From: Sinomonas albida
GTDB lineage: Bacteria; Actinomycetota; Actinomycetes; Actinomycetales; Micrococcaceae
Length of the DNA stretch: 64,000 nucleotides
Assembly: GCF_004919045.1 (NCBI RefSeq)
Contig: NZ_SWDW01000001.1
Coordinates: 310,001-374,000, forward strand
Reading direction: 5' to 3'
In this document: positions 16,896 through 25,138 of the stretch, piece by piece
How the letters are laid out: every line of letters starts with the position of its first letter
Numbering within the stretch: the first letter of the stretch is position 1
Made by a program: the position numbers and the translations under genes
The notes under the pieces: model-generated
The model's database searches: none
Told to the model about the DNA's origin: nothing
What the model saw: the letters and a program-made list of their open reading frames with translations, nothing else

Positions 16896-17888
16896 ATGGC
16901 TGAGCTCACACTTCGTCAACTCGAGCTGTTCTCGGCGCTGCCCGACTTCCCCACACTCAGCGCCGCCGCCGAGCGGCTGCACATCTCGGAGTCCGCGCTC
17001 TCCCAGGCCATCACGGGCCTCGAGAAGGCTGTGGGTGTGCAGCTGTGCGTGCGTCGGAAGGCTCGAGGCCTCCAGCTCACTCCTGCGGGGCAGCATTTCG
17101 CGGCGCGCGCCCGGGGAATCCTCAAGGATTCCCACGAGCTCTCGCTCGAGCTCCGAGGTGGCGGGCTCCGCGGCCCGGTCAAGGTCGGGTGCTTCGCGAG
17201 CTTTGCCACGAGCGTCATCCCGGAGATCCTCGACGGCTTTCCGCGCCGCTACCCCAACGTGTCCGTGGACGTGACCGTGGGCACCCACGACGACCTTCTG
17301 CCCGCGCTGCAGTCCGGGCGGCTCGACGTCGCGATCGTCTACGACATGCTCCTCCCGATGGGGTACGCACAACGCGAGATCTATGCGACCGAGCTCGAGG
17401 CCGTCCTTCACCCCGAGCATCCGCTCGCGGCCCGCAGCGCCGTGGATCTGGCGGAGCTCGCGATGGAGCCGCTCATCATGTACGAATCGAGCCCCAGCGC
17501 CACGAACACGCACCAGGCATTCGCGGCGCGGGGCCTTCGGCCCACGGTCCTCACGAGTGTCCCGCAGGTGATTCTCGTGCAGGCGCTGGTGGGCCGCGGC
17601 GTGGGCTACGGGCTCCTCATGTCGCGCCCCAACAGTGCGCCGATGAGCGTCGAGGGCCGTCCGCTCGCGGTGCGCCCACTCCGCCCGCGAGCGTCGCGTA
17701 CCCACGTGGTGGCGATCTGGCCTGAGGACATGTCCCTCTCGCCGCGCGCCGCGGCGCTCGTCGACTACGCGATCGAGGCGCTGAGCGGCTTTGATGAGGC
17801 CCTCGTGGAAGCCGACGACGGCGAAGCGGCCGCGGCCGGGACGGGCGGCGATCACGCTCACACCGCCTCCGGGATGGCCCGCGAGTAG
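16896..17888 (+). CDS. LysR family transcriptional regulator, copy 1
   Basis: A 330-residue LysR-type regulator. The winged helix-turn-helix spans residues 1-62 (TLRQLELFSALPDFPTLSAA, then ISESALSQAITGLEKAVG), followed by a two-lobed effector domain. It is clearly related to the second LysR at 20.8 kb: both have an MLLPMGYA/MNLPMGLA stretch after YDM and an RG-x-GY-x-LL motif. I chose ATG 16896 with GAGGCGG upstream over an in-frame TTG at 16881. It is divergent from the MHS permease and ends inside the tail of the ferredoxin reductase gene (31-bp convergent overlap). Confidence 0.9.
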   Translation: MAELTLRQLELFSALPDFPTLSAAAERLHISESALSQAITGLEKAVGVQLCVRRKARGLQLTPAGQHFAARARGILKDSHELSLELRGGGLRGPVKVGCFASFATSVIPEILDGFPRRYPNVSVDVTVGTHDDLLPALQSGRLDVAIVYDMLLPMGYAQREIYATELEAVLHPEHPLAARSAVDLAELAMEPLIMYESSPSATNTHQAFAARGLRPTVLTSVPQVILVQALVGRGVGYGLLMSRPNSAPMSVEGRPLAVRPLRPRASRTHVVAIWPEDMSLSPRAAALVDYAIEALSGFDEALVEADDGEAAAAGTGGDHAHTASGMARE

Positions 17889-19147
17889 GCCTTGAGGTCG
17901 AAGCCCGGGTCTGCAGCCTCCGTCGGGTCCACTGAACGGCCGGCGGCGAGGAGGCGGCGGGCCGCGAGGTGGTCGGCAGGGCTGTTGACCGACTCGACGC
18001 ACACGAGGTCGCCGCCGTCGTAGCTGAACACCGAGAACCGCCCCGCACCGACGTCTCCGCGTACCACCCGGATCGCGTCTGCCCTTCCAAGCCCGGCGAG
18101 CTGAACCTTCGTCGCACCCTGATGGCTCCAGAACCACGGGAGCTCGCCATACGGAGCGGGATCGGCGCCGAGGAGGGCCGAGGCCAGGTACCTCGCCTGG
18201 TCTGTCGCGTTCTGCACCGATTCGAGCCGCACCCGTCCGCCCGCGTGGACGCTAAGGAAGCTTGAGCAGTCGCCGATCGCGAAGATCGCGGGATCCGAGC
18301 TGCGCAGGCTCGCGTCCACCGCCACGCCGCCGTCGGGCGCGAGCTCGAGCCCAGCAGCCGATGCTAGTCCCGACGCGGGTTTCGCGCCCACGCCCACGAG
18401 CACGAGGTCGGCCGGAAACTCGCGCCCCGACGCCGTCACCACCGCCCCGACACGGCGCCGCCCGGCGCCGCCGTCCGATTCCCGGAGCCGGGCGACGCGC
18501 TCGCCGAGCTCGAGCCGTACGCCGTCGAGCGTGTGCCGTTTGGCTAGGTAGGCGGACACAGCGGGGGAGACCACACGCCTGAGCGGCCGCTCTGTCGGGG
18601 AGACGAGCGTGACCTCCACGCCCCGTGCGCGCGCCCCGGCCGCGAACTCGAGGCCAATGAACCCCGCGCCGACCACGACCGCTCTGCGGGCGCCGTCGAG
18701 AGCGGCGGAGGCAGCCCGCGCGTCGTCCAGCGTCCTGAGCGAGAAGACCCCCGCGAGGTCCTCGCCCGGCACGTCGAGCCGGCGACTGTCCGCGCCCGTC
18801 GCGAGGATGAGGGTCGTGTAGCCGAGCCGCTCGCCGGTGCTGGTGATGACCTCTCGTACGTCGCGCGCGATGCGCTCGGCGTCGACGCCCCACCTGACGT
18901 CGACGCGGGCATCGTCGAAGAAGCCCGCGCCGCGAAGCAGGAGCGGCGCTGCGGAGGGACCGCCCGCGATGACGTCTTTGGACAGCGGAGGCCGCTGGTA
19001 CGGCGGCCCGGCCTCGCGCGAGAGGAGGGTGAGCCGCCCGTCGTAGCCGCCGGCGCGGAGCGAGTCGATGAGCTGGACGCCCGCGTGCCCCGCGCCGACC
19101 ACCAGGATGTGGTCCGCACTGCTCGCGCCCAAGTCGCACCTGCTCAC
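17858..19147 (-). CDS. NAD(P)H-dependent ferredoxin reductase of the P450 system
   Basis: A 429-residue FAD protein that passes electrons from NAD(P)H to the ferredoxin encoded just upstream. The FAD motif is HILVVGAGHAGVQLIDSL, the NAD(P)H motif AVVVGAGFIGLEFAAGA, and FAIGDCSSF is the second flavin-contact motif. A C-terminal reductase domain (LPWFWSHQGATKVQLAGL) is typical of putidaredoxin/rhodocoxin reductases. The start is taken as GTG 19147, one base past the ferredoxin stop, with AGGTG upstream. The order P450, ferredoxin, reductase on one strand implies a single operon. Confidence 0.9.
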   Translation of the reverse strand: MSRCDLGASSADHILVVGAGHAGVQLIDSLRAGGYDGRLTLLSREAGPPYQRPPLSKDVIAGGPSAAPLLLRGAGFFDDARVDVRWGVDAERIARDVREVITSTGERLGYTTLILATGADSRRLDVPGEDLAGVFSLRTLDDARAASAALDGARRAVVVGAGFIGLEFAAGARARGVEVTLVSPTERPLRRVVSPAVSAYLAKRHTLDGVRLELGERVARLRESDGGAGRRRVGAVVTASGREFPADLVLVGVGAKPASGLASAAGLELAPDGGVAVDASLRSSDPAIFAIGDCSSFLSVHAGGRVRLESVQNATDQARYLASALLGADPAPYGELPWFWSHQGATKVQLAGLGRADAIRVVRGDVGAGRFSVFSYDGGDLVCVESVNSPADHLAARRLLAAGRSVDPTEAADPGFDLKAYSRAIPEAV

Positions 19148-19148
19148 T

Positions 19149-19472
19149 TCACACCTGGTCCGTGGGGACGTCGACGGCGAGGGCGTCGGCCTCCCCGCAA
19201 GCGATCTGGCAGCCGAGCCGGCTGCGTGCGGGATGGCGCGGGGCCGCCGTGCAGTCGAGCATCTCCTCCTCGTCCTCGCTCGGCTCCGGGAGCCCTGAGA
19301 GCGATTCGGGGCGGACGTAGACGTGGCACGTCGCGCACATCGCCTGGCCGCCGCATTCGCCGATGATTCCGGGAACACCGGCGTTGACGGCCGCCCGCAT
19401 GACCGAGGTCGCGGGGTCGACGTCGAGTGTCGTGTGGGTGCCGTCGGGCTGGAAATACGTGATGCTGGGCAT
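19149..19472 (-). CDS. [2Fe-2S] ferredoxin, adrenodoxin/putidaredoxin type
   Basis: A 107-residue electron carrier. The cluster ligands follow the C-x5-C-x2-C spacing, Cys40, Cys46 and Cys49 (GECGGQAMCATCHVYV), with the fourth, Cys88, in RLGCQIACG. An acidic stretch SEDEEEMLD, as used for docking to partner enzymes, lies between them. The start is ATG 19472 behind a near-perfect GAGGAGGAG site. It sits between the P450 and reductase genes with 10-bp and 1-bp gaps, which fixes its role as the middle of a three-component class I P450 system. Confidence 0.93.
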   Translation of the reverse strand: MPSITYFQPDGTHTTLDVDPATSVMRAAVNAGVPGIIGECGGQAMCATCHVYVRPESLSGLPEPSEDEEEMLDCTAAPRHPARSRLGCQIACGEADALAVDVPTDQV

Positions 19473-19482
19473 GGTCTCCTCC

Positions 19483-20691
19483 TCAGTTCCACGCCACAGG
19501 GAGCTCGAGCATGCCGCGGAAGACCCAGCCGCCTTCGCGCGCTGGCCGATCGGCGAGCCGGAGCTGGGGAAACCGCTCGAAGAGCCGCGGAAGCGCGACG
19601 TTTGCCACAGATGTCCGTGCCACCCACGTGCCGGCGCAGAAGTGCGCTCCGCCGCCGAATGCGAGGTGCGGCTTCTTCTCGCGGTTGATGTTGTACGTCT
19701 CCGGGTCGTCGAACTGTTCCGGGTCGCGGTTCGCCGCGCCGAGGACCACGCCGATCCGCGCACCGCGAGGCAGCGTCGCGCCCCCGAGTGCAACCTCGCG
19801 AGTGGTCTGGCGGGGATACATGCCGATGGGCGCGACCCAGCGCACCGCCTCCTCGAACGCCGTGGCCCACAGTGCGGGGTCGGCGAGAACCTGGGCGAGC
19901 TGGCCGGGGCTGCTCAGCAGAGCCCACGCGGCGGTGCCGAGCACGTCGCGCGGCTCGTTGAGGCCACCGCCGATGGTCATCTTCATGTTCGCCCGAATCG
20001 CTTCGAGTGGCAGACCGGCGCCGACGACGGCGGAGAGCAGCGTGGCGTCTGGGTCGGCCCGGAGCACTGGGACCAGTTCGTCGATTGCTGCGTCCACCTC
20101 GGCGCTCGACGCTGCGGACTTCGCCCACACCTCGGGATCATCGGCGTAATTGCCCGTACCGTCGATCATGGTCTGCGACCAGCGCTGCATGTCGTCCTTC
20201 GTTGCGTTGCGGAAGCCCATGATCTCGCGCAGATTCTCCGCCGCGAACGGCGCCGCGAAGCCGAGGTGCAGGTCTGCGCCGGAGCCTTGCGCCTCGAACG
20301 CGTCGAGGTACTTCTCGGCGTTCTTCTCGAAGATCGCTGTCCACGTCTCCTTGATGGCCTTGGGACGGAGCACGGGGCCGTATGCTGCGCGGTCCACTTG
20401 GTGTTCGGGGTCGTCCTTGCGGAGCATCGAGTGGCCCATGGCTCGTTTCATAAGTGAGCCGTCTTCGTTCGCCGAGAAGGTCTCGGCGTCCTGCTCGATC
20501 CAGTGGCAGTCGGCGTAGCGGGTCACGAGGTAACGGCCCACGGACGGCACCCACGCGACAGGAGCCTCCTCGCGCAGCCTGCGGTAGATCGGGTACGGGT
20601 TCGTGTAGAGGTCCTCGATCCGGACCCAGTCGGCCACCGGGGCGGCGTGTTCGCCTGCGTGGACCGGTGGGGATGCTGAAAGCGGTGTCAT
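19483..20691 (-). CDS. Cytochrome P450 with atypical I-helix (NEP)
   Basis: A 402-residue soluble bacterial P450. The heme-thiolate loop is LAFGGGAHFCAGTW with Cys352, and the K-helix ExxR is E281-R284 (EEAVRW). The I-helix reads TIGGGLNEPRDV, so Asn245-Glu246-Pro247 stand where most P450s have an acid-Thr pair for oxygen activation. I recall a comparable QEP arrangement in the guaiacol O-demethylase GcoA (CYP255 family), and the C-terminal GWVFRG...LPVAW pattern is also similar. An aromatic ether substrate is therefore a reasonable guess, not shown. The start is ATG 20691 with AAGGAAAG. It is the first gene of the P450, ferredoxin, reductase operon. Confidence 0.9.
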   Translation of the reverse strand: MTPLSASPPVHAGEHAAPVADWVRIEDLYTNPYPIYRRLREEAPVAWVPSVGRYLVTRYADCHWIEQDAETFSANEDGSLMKRAMGHSMLRKDDPEHQVDRAAYGPVLRPKAIKETWTAIFEKNAEKYLDAFEAQGSGADLHLGFAAPFAAENLREIMGFRNATKDDMQRWSQTMIDGTGNYADDPEVWAKSAASSAEVDAAIDELVPVLRADPDATLLSAVVGAGLPLEAIRANMKMTIGGGLNEPRDVLGTAAWALLSSPGQLAQVLADPALWATAFEEAVRWVAPIGMYPRQTTREVALGGATLPRGARIGVVLGAANRDPEQFDDPETYNINREKKPHLAFGGGAHFCAGTWVARTSVANVALPRLFERFPQLRLADRPAREGGWVFRGMLELPVAWN

Positions 20692-20812
20692 GTCTTTCCT
20701 TCGTCGTGGATCGTGCGGTTGTTCCGAGTGTGGGGTGCGCCACAAACGTAGGTAAAGTTCAAATAAGCTGCACGCAAAGCAAGAAAATCTGATGAATGGA
20801 TGACGTGGTGGG
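20692..20812. promoter_or_regulatory. Divergent control region of the P450 operon and LysR copy 2
   Basis: An A/T-rich island (about 20746-20797) holds AAAGTTCAAATAAGCTG and AGAAAATC. Closely similar words, AAAATAAGTTG on the other strand and AGAAAATC, occur in the permease/LysR copy 1 intergenic region (16829-16878). The two related LysR proteins may recognise related sites. No exact operator could be defined. Confidence 0.4.
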
Positions 20813-21799
20813 ATGAACGAGGCTAAGGGTGCGCGCGGGGCCGCGAATGACGTTGTGCGCGCGCCCAGCCGGTTCACGCTCCGCCAGCTGGGCTACTTGA
20901 TTGCCGTCGGCGAGACGGGCTCGATCAGCGCCGCGGCGGACCGGCTGCACGTGACTCAGACTGCGGTGGGTGCCTCACTCAACGACCTCGAGCGGGCACT
21001 CGGGACGCAGCTTCTGGTGCGCCGCCGCGCCCACGGCGCGCTGCTGACCCCGGCGGGGCAATACGTGTGTGACCGCGCCCGCTCGCTGCTTGCCGAGGCT
21101 GCTGACCTCGAGCTTTCTGCGCGCGACACCGGAACGGCCTTGCGCGGGCCACTCGCGCTCGGCTGCTATTCGACGCTCGCCGTGACGCTCGTCCCTCCGA
21201 TCCTCCAAGGGTTCTCCGAGCTGCACCCCGGCGTCGAACTCGACTTCGTCGCCGATCAGCAGGTTCCGCTCGAGCGCCGGCTGCTGGCGGGCGAGCTCGA
21301 CGCCGCGCTCATGTACGACATGAACCTCCCGATGGGGCTTGCGGCCCGGACGCTGTACGAGGCTCGCGTCTACGTGCTGCTCGCTGCGGACCATCCGCTC
21401 GCGACGGGCGGCCCCGTGGAGCTCGCCGCGCTCGAAGCCGATCCGCTCGTGTTCCTTGACCTGCACCCGAGCGGTGAGCACACCATGGCCGTCTTCCGTG
21501 CCGCCGGCGTCGAGCCCCGAATCCGTTACCGCACCACGGACTTCGAGCTCACGCGCTCGCTCGTGGGCCGGGGGCTCGGGTACGCACTGCTTGTGCAGCG
21601 TCCGTGGCGCGACGAGACGTACGAGGGACTGCCGGTCGTCGCGGCGGAAATCACCCCGGCGCCCGCGCCTGTGCGGATTCTCCTCGCGTGGTCCGCCGCC
21701 GTGCGCCCCACTCGGCGGGCGCAGGCGCTCATGGCCTTCGCCGCGAGCCTCTTCGCCGGTGGGGCGACGGGAAAAACGAATGCACCCCCCTCTTTCTGA
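20813..21799 (+). CDS. LysR family transcriptional regulator, copy 2
   Basis: A 328-residue LysR protein, divergent from the P450 operon. The DNA-binding domain is at residues 20-85 (FTLRQLGYLIAVGETGSISA, then VTQTAVGASLNDLERALG) behind an N-terminal extension of about 20 residues. The effector domain shares YDMNLPMGLA and RGLGYALLVQRP with copy 1 at 16.9 kb, so the two are paralogues flanking the cluster. LysR regulators usually activate the divergent gene in response to a pathway compound; here that would be the P450 substrate. Start at ATG 20813. Confidence 0.9.
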   Translation: MNEAKGARGAANDVVRAPSRFTLRQLGYLIAVGETGSISAAADRLHVTQTAVGASLNDLERALGTQLLVRRRAHGALLTPAGQYVCDRARSLLAEAADLELSARDTGTALRGPLALGCYSTLAVTLVPPILQGFSELHPGVELDFVADQQVPLERRLLAGELDAALMYDMNLPMGLAARTLYEARVYVLLAADHPLATGGPVELAALEADPLVFLDLHPSGEHTMAVFRAAGVEPRIRYRTTDFELTRSLVGRGLGYALLVQRPWRDETYEGLPVVAAEITPAPAPVRILLAWSAAVRPTRRAQALMAFAASLFAGGATGKTNAPPSF

Positions 21800-21852
21800 A
21801 ACACGTGTTGCAGAAACCGTCGGAATCCCTTCCGACCGCCCAGCTTGTCGAC

Positions 21853-21858
21853 TAGTGT
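21853..21858 (+). promoter_or_regulatory. -10 box TAGTGT of the ABC exporter operon
   Basis: TAGTGT begins 13 bp before the GTG at 21866, consistent with leaderless translation from that GTG. Confidence 0.4.
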
Positions 21859-21865
21859 GCGGTGA

Positions 21866-22849
21866 GTGTCACATCAATCACCAGGCATAGCTGGGGGGAC
21901 GGCGGTGGCGGGAGACGCGGAGCTGCGCCGAACGGTGATCAGCGCCCGCGATCTCGTCAAGACGTACGGCGATTTCAATGCAGTGGACGGGATCAGCTTC
22001 GACGTCCCCGCGGGGGAGTCGTTCGGCCTTCTGGGTCCCAACGGCGCCGGAAAATCCACGACGATGCGGATGATCGGCGGCGTCACTCAGCGCACCTCGG
22101 GGCGGCTCGACATCATGGGGCTCGACCCCGAGTCGCAGGGCCCGGAGGTCCGCGCCCACCTTGGCGTCGTGCCGCAGCAGGACAACCTCGACGAAGAACT
22201 CCGCGTCCGCGACAACCTCATCGTCTATGGACGCTACTTCGGCCTCCCGCGGGCGTACCTGATGCGTCGCGCCGATGAGCTCCTCGCGTTCGCGCAGCTC
22301 GAGGACAAGGCGAAGGCGAGGGTGGATTCGCTCTCGGGCGGCATGAAGCGGCGCCTCACGATCGCCCGGTCCCTCATCAACGATCCCAAGATCCTCCTTC
22401 TCGACGAGCCGACCACGGGCCTCGACCCGCAGGCCCGGCACGTCCTCTGGGACCGCCTGTTCCGGCTCAAGGAACAGGGCGTCACGCTCGTTCTCACGAC
22501 GCACTACATGGACGAGGCCGAGCAGCTGTGCGACCGCCTGATCGTGGTGGACAAGGGCAAGATCATGGCCGAGGGCTCGCCCGCAGCGCTCATCCGCGAG
22601 CATTCGAGCCGGGAGGTGCTCGAGGTGCGCTTCGGCACGGACCGGAACGCCGCCGTCGCCCCTCGCCTCGACGGCGCCGGGGACCGCATCGAGGTCCTCC
22701 CGGACCGCGTCCTCGTCTACACGGAGGACGGCGAGGGCTCGCTCGAGCAGATCCGCGCGCGCGGGCTGCACCCGATCACCTCGCTCGTGCGGCGTGCGTC
22801 GCTCGAGGACGTGTTCCTTCGGCTGACGGGGCGGTCGCTCGTTGAGTGA
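21866..22849 (+). CDS. DrrA-type ABC transporter ATP-binding protein
   Basis: A 327-residue ATPase of the daunorubicin-resistance/NodI class of exporters. Walker A is LLGPNGAGKS, the Q-loop VVPQQDNLD, the signature SLSGGMKRRLTIARS and Walker B ILLLDEPTTGLD, followed by LTTHYMDEAEQL. The C-terminal extension (residues about 250-327, ending LEDVFLRLTGRSL) is typical of DrrA. The start is GTG 21866 if leaderless; GTG 21905 behind GGGGGG is a good alternative. It overlaps by 8 bp the first of two ABC-2 permeases. The substrate is unknown: an antibiotic, lipid or polysaccharide is possible. Confidence 0.9.
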   Translation: MSHQSPGIAGGTAVAGDAELRRTVISARDLVKTYGDFNAVDGISFDVPAGESFGLLGPNGAGKSTTMRMIGGVTQRTSGRLDIMGLDPESQGPEVRAHLGVVPQQDNLDEELRVRDNLIVYGRYFGLPRAYLMRRADELLAFAQLEDKAKARVDSLSGGMKRRLTIARSLINDPKILLLDEPTTGLDPQARHVLWDRLFRLKEQGVTLVLTTHYMDEAEQLCDRLIVVDKGKIMAEGSPAALIREHSSREVLEVRFGTDRNAAVAPRLDGAGDRIEVLPDRVLVYTEDGEGSLEQIRARGLHPITSLVRRASLEDVFLRLTGRSLVE

Positions 22850-23687
22850 GGACCGACATACGGAGCTCCTCGTCGCGCACGCGCCGGAGGTCTCTGCCGC
22901 GAAGGCGCGACGTTGGGGAGCGTTCTACTTCACGGAGCACATGCTCCGCGGTATGCGCGCGTATCTCGTCACGATCGTCGTCACGAGCGTCGGCAACCCG
23001 CTCCTCTACCTCTTCTCGATGGGCGTGGGTCTCGCCTCGATCGTGGACCGCAATCCGTCCGCGCACTTCGGCGGCGTCGGCTATCTCGCCTACGCCGCCC
23101 CGGCGCTGCTCGTCTCGAGCGCCGTCATGACGTGCGCGAACGAGATGATGTTCCCCGTCATGGACGGCTTCAAGTGGCGCCGGATCTACTATGGGCCCCA
23201 CGTCACGCCGCTCGTTCCGGGACAGCTCGCGGCCGGCCACGTCATGGCGGTCGGCGTGAGACTCGTGGTCCAGTGCACCGTCTTCTTCCTCATCGTGCTC
23301 GCGTTCGGGGCCGCTATGAGCCCCGCCGCGTGGCTGCTCATCCCGGCCGGTGTTCTCTCGGGCCTGGCGGTCGGGACGCCCCTCATGGCGTACGCCGCGA
23401 GCATCCAGAAGGAGAACTTCCAGTTCTCGATGATCCAGCGGTTCATCATCATGCCGCTGTTCCTGTTCTCCGGGACGTTCTACCCGCTCGAGACCATGCC
23501 TTCGGCCATGCAGTGGATCGGCTGGATCTCTCCGCTGTGGCACGGCAACGAGCTCGGGCGGTTCGTGGCGATCGGCCTCACGGAGCCGGCCTGGCTCGTG
23601 GCGGTCCACGTCCTCTACCTCGCTGCGCTCTGCGTGTTCGGAATCCTGTGGGCGCGGCGCAACTACACGAAGCGGATGGGCGCATGA
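22842..23687 (+). CDS. ABC-2 type exporter permease, first subunit
   Basis: A 281-residue integral membrane protein with about six helices, of the ABC-2 membrane family. A cytoplasmic start (RWGAFYFTEHMLRGMRAYLV) is typical of NodJ/DrrB relatives, and FSGTFYPLETMPSAMQWIGW near the end is a family landmark. The start is a TTG at 22842 overlapping the ATPase stop by 8 bp; no better upstream start exists in frame. It shares LFSGTFYPLE against LFSATFYPLS with the next gene, so the two subunits are paralogues forming a heterodimeric channel. Confidence 0.88.
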   Translation: MSEDRHTELLVAHAPEVSAAKARRWGAFYFTEHMLRGMRAYLVTIVVTSVGNPLLYLFSMGVGLASIVDRNPSAHFGGVGYLAYAAPALLVSSAVMTCANEMMFPVMDGFKWRRIYYGPHVTPLVPGQLAAGHVMAVGVRLVVQCTVFFLIVLAFGAAMSPAAWLLIPAGVLSGLAVGTPLMAYAASIQKENFQFSMIQRFIIMPLFLFSGTFYPLETMPSAMQWIGWISPLWHGNELGRFVAIGLTEPAWLVAVHVLYLAALCVFGILWARRNYTKRMGA

Positions 23688-24514
23688 GCTTCCTGACCGA
23701 CGAAGACTACGTCCTCGCCGCGGACCGGCGGCCGCTCAGCGCGCTCTACGCGCGGAACGCGAAGGCCGTCATCGAGCGCGGCTTCCAGGTGATCCGGAGC
23801 CAGAACTGGATCATCCTCGTCTCGGGCTTCTTCGAGCCGGTGTTCTACCTCCTGTCGATGGGCATCGGGCTCGGGAACCTCGTGGGCGCGGTCGAGGGCC
23901 CCGGCGGTGCCACGATCAGCTACGCCGCCTACATTGCACCTGCGCTCCTCGCCGTCTCCGCGATGAACGGGGCGATCTACGACTCGACGTGGAACATCTT
24001 CTTCAAGATGCACTTCGGCAAGCTCTACCAGAGCATGCTGTACACGTCGCTCGGTCCGTTCGACATCGCGCTCGGCGAGATCTTCATGGCCCTGTTCCGA
24101 GGCTTCCTGTACGCCCTCGGCTTCACGGGCGTCATGGCGGTCATGGGACTCATCACGACGCCGTGGGCGCTGCTCCTCGTCCCGACCTCGGTCATGGTCG
24201 CGTTCGGCTTCGCGAGCTTCGGCATGGCGATCACGAGCTATATGAAGACGTTCCAGCAGATGGACATCATCACGTTCGTGATGCTGCCCATGTTCCTGTT
24301 CTCCGCGACCTTCTACCCGCTGAGCGTGTACCCGCTCCCGATCCAGTGGATGGTGGAGGTCTTCCCGCTCTGGCACGGCGTGGAGCTCATGCGCGAGATC
24401 AGCATCGGCTCGTTCAGCTCCGCGACGTGGGTCCACCTCGCGTACTACGTCGTGATGATCCTGGTCGGGATGCTCTTCACCACGCGGCGGCTCCGGGCGC
24501 TCTTCCTCCGCTGA
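23684..24514 (+). CDS. ABC-2 type exporter permease, second subunit
   Basis: A 276-residue ABC-2 membrane protein, the paralogous partner of the preceding gene. An N-terminal cytoplasmic part (residues 1-40) precedes about six membrane helices; FQVIRSQNWIILVSGFFEPV and MFLFSATFYPLSVYPLPIQW are the family stretches. The ATG at 23684 overlaps the previous stop (ATGA), so translation is coupled. With the DrrA-like ATPase it completes a three-gene exporter. No resistance or biosynthesis gene is adjacent, so the cargo cannot be inferred. Confidence 0.88.
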   Translation: MSFLTDEDYVLAADRRPLSALYARNAKAVIERGFQVIRSQNWIILVSGFFEPVFYLLSMGIGLGNLVGAVEGPGGATISYAAYIAPALLAVSAMNGAIYDSTWNIFFKMHFGKLYQSMLYTSLGPFDIALGEIFMALFRGFLYALGFTGVMAVMGLITTPWALLLVPTSVMVAFGFASFGMAITSYMKTFQQMDIITFVMLPMFLFSATFYPLSVYPLPIQWMVEVFPLWHGVELMREISIGSFSSATWVHLAYYVVMILVGMLFTTRRLRALFLR

Positions 24515-24622
24515 CCGTCCCTGGCCGACCATCCCACGCTGTCCGTCCCTCGCTGCCGGCGCCCGGCCCGGCGCCCAGCCCGGCGGCCAGAGACCCCGGG
24601 GCGGTCTGGGAGAATGGGGTCC

Positions 24623-25129
24623 ATGCAGTCACTCGGCTCCCAGAACCCCACCCCGGCGCGATCGGGCTTCCGCATCGGCGCGCTCGGACTCTCCGTCCTG
24701 GTCCTCGCGTTCCTCGTCGCAGTCATCTTCGCGGCGAACCGGAATGAGCTCATCGGGTGGATCGTCGCGGTGGTCTCCCTCGCGTGGCTCGTGTTCGCCG
24801 TCTTCGTCTTCGTGACGGTCCGGGGCGCCGGGCGGCGTGCCCGCGAGCGGTTCGAGGAGGCGGCGCGCCAGTTCGGCCGTGCGCCGTCCATGGCCGGGGG
24901 GACCGTCGGAGAGGCCCAGAGCGTGGACGAGGTCCGCGACCTCAAGCTCGACCACTCGTTCAAGATCATCCAGGTCCAGGAGCGGGTGGTCCGCGACAAC
25001 CTCGGCAAGGACGCAGAGCAGGTCGCGAGGGCCCTTGAGACCATCCAGATCACGGCCGCGAACGCTCGGGACATGCTGCGCCCGGACGGCGGGGAACCCG
25101 TCACCGGAACGGTCATCGACGAAGGGTAG
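24623..25129 (+). CDS. Two-helix membrane protein of unknown function
   Basis: A 168-residue protein I cannot assign to a named family. Two adjacent membrane helices (IGALGLSVLVLAFLVAVIFA and WIVAVVSLAWLVFAVFVFVT) are followed by a charged, probably cytoplasmic region of about 95 residues with helical, coiled-coil-like heptads (VRDLKLDHSFKIIQVQERVV). The start is chosen at ATG 24623 because GGGAG is 10 bp upstream; ATG 24614 is too close to it. The stop TAG forms the first three bases of the TAGAGT box that drives xthA. Confidence 0.75.
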   Translation: MQSLGSQNPTPARSGFRIGALGLSVLVLAFLVAVIFAANRNELIGWIVAVVSLAWLVFAVFVFVTVRGAGRRARERFEEAARQFGRAPSMAGGTVGEAQSVDEVRDLKLDHSFKIIQVQERVVRDNLGKDAEQVARALETIQITAANARDMLRPDGGEPVTGTVIDEG

Positions 25130-25132
25130 AGT
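25127..25132 (+). promoter_or_regulatory. -10 box TAGAGT of xthA, leaderless start predicted
   Basis: TAGAGT begins exactly 12 bp before the GTG at 25139 and shares its TAG with the stop codon of the preceding gene. No ribosome site precedes the GTG. Confidence 0.55.
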
Positions 25133-25138
25133 GGCTGG

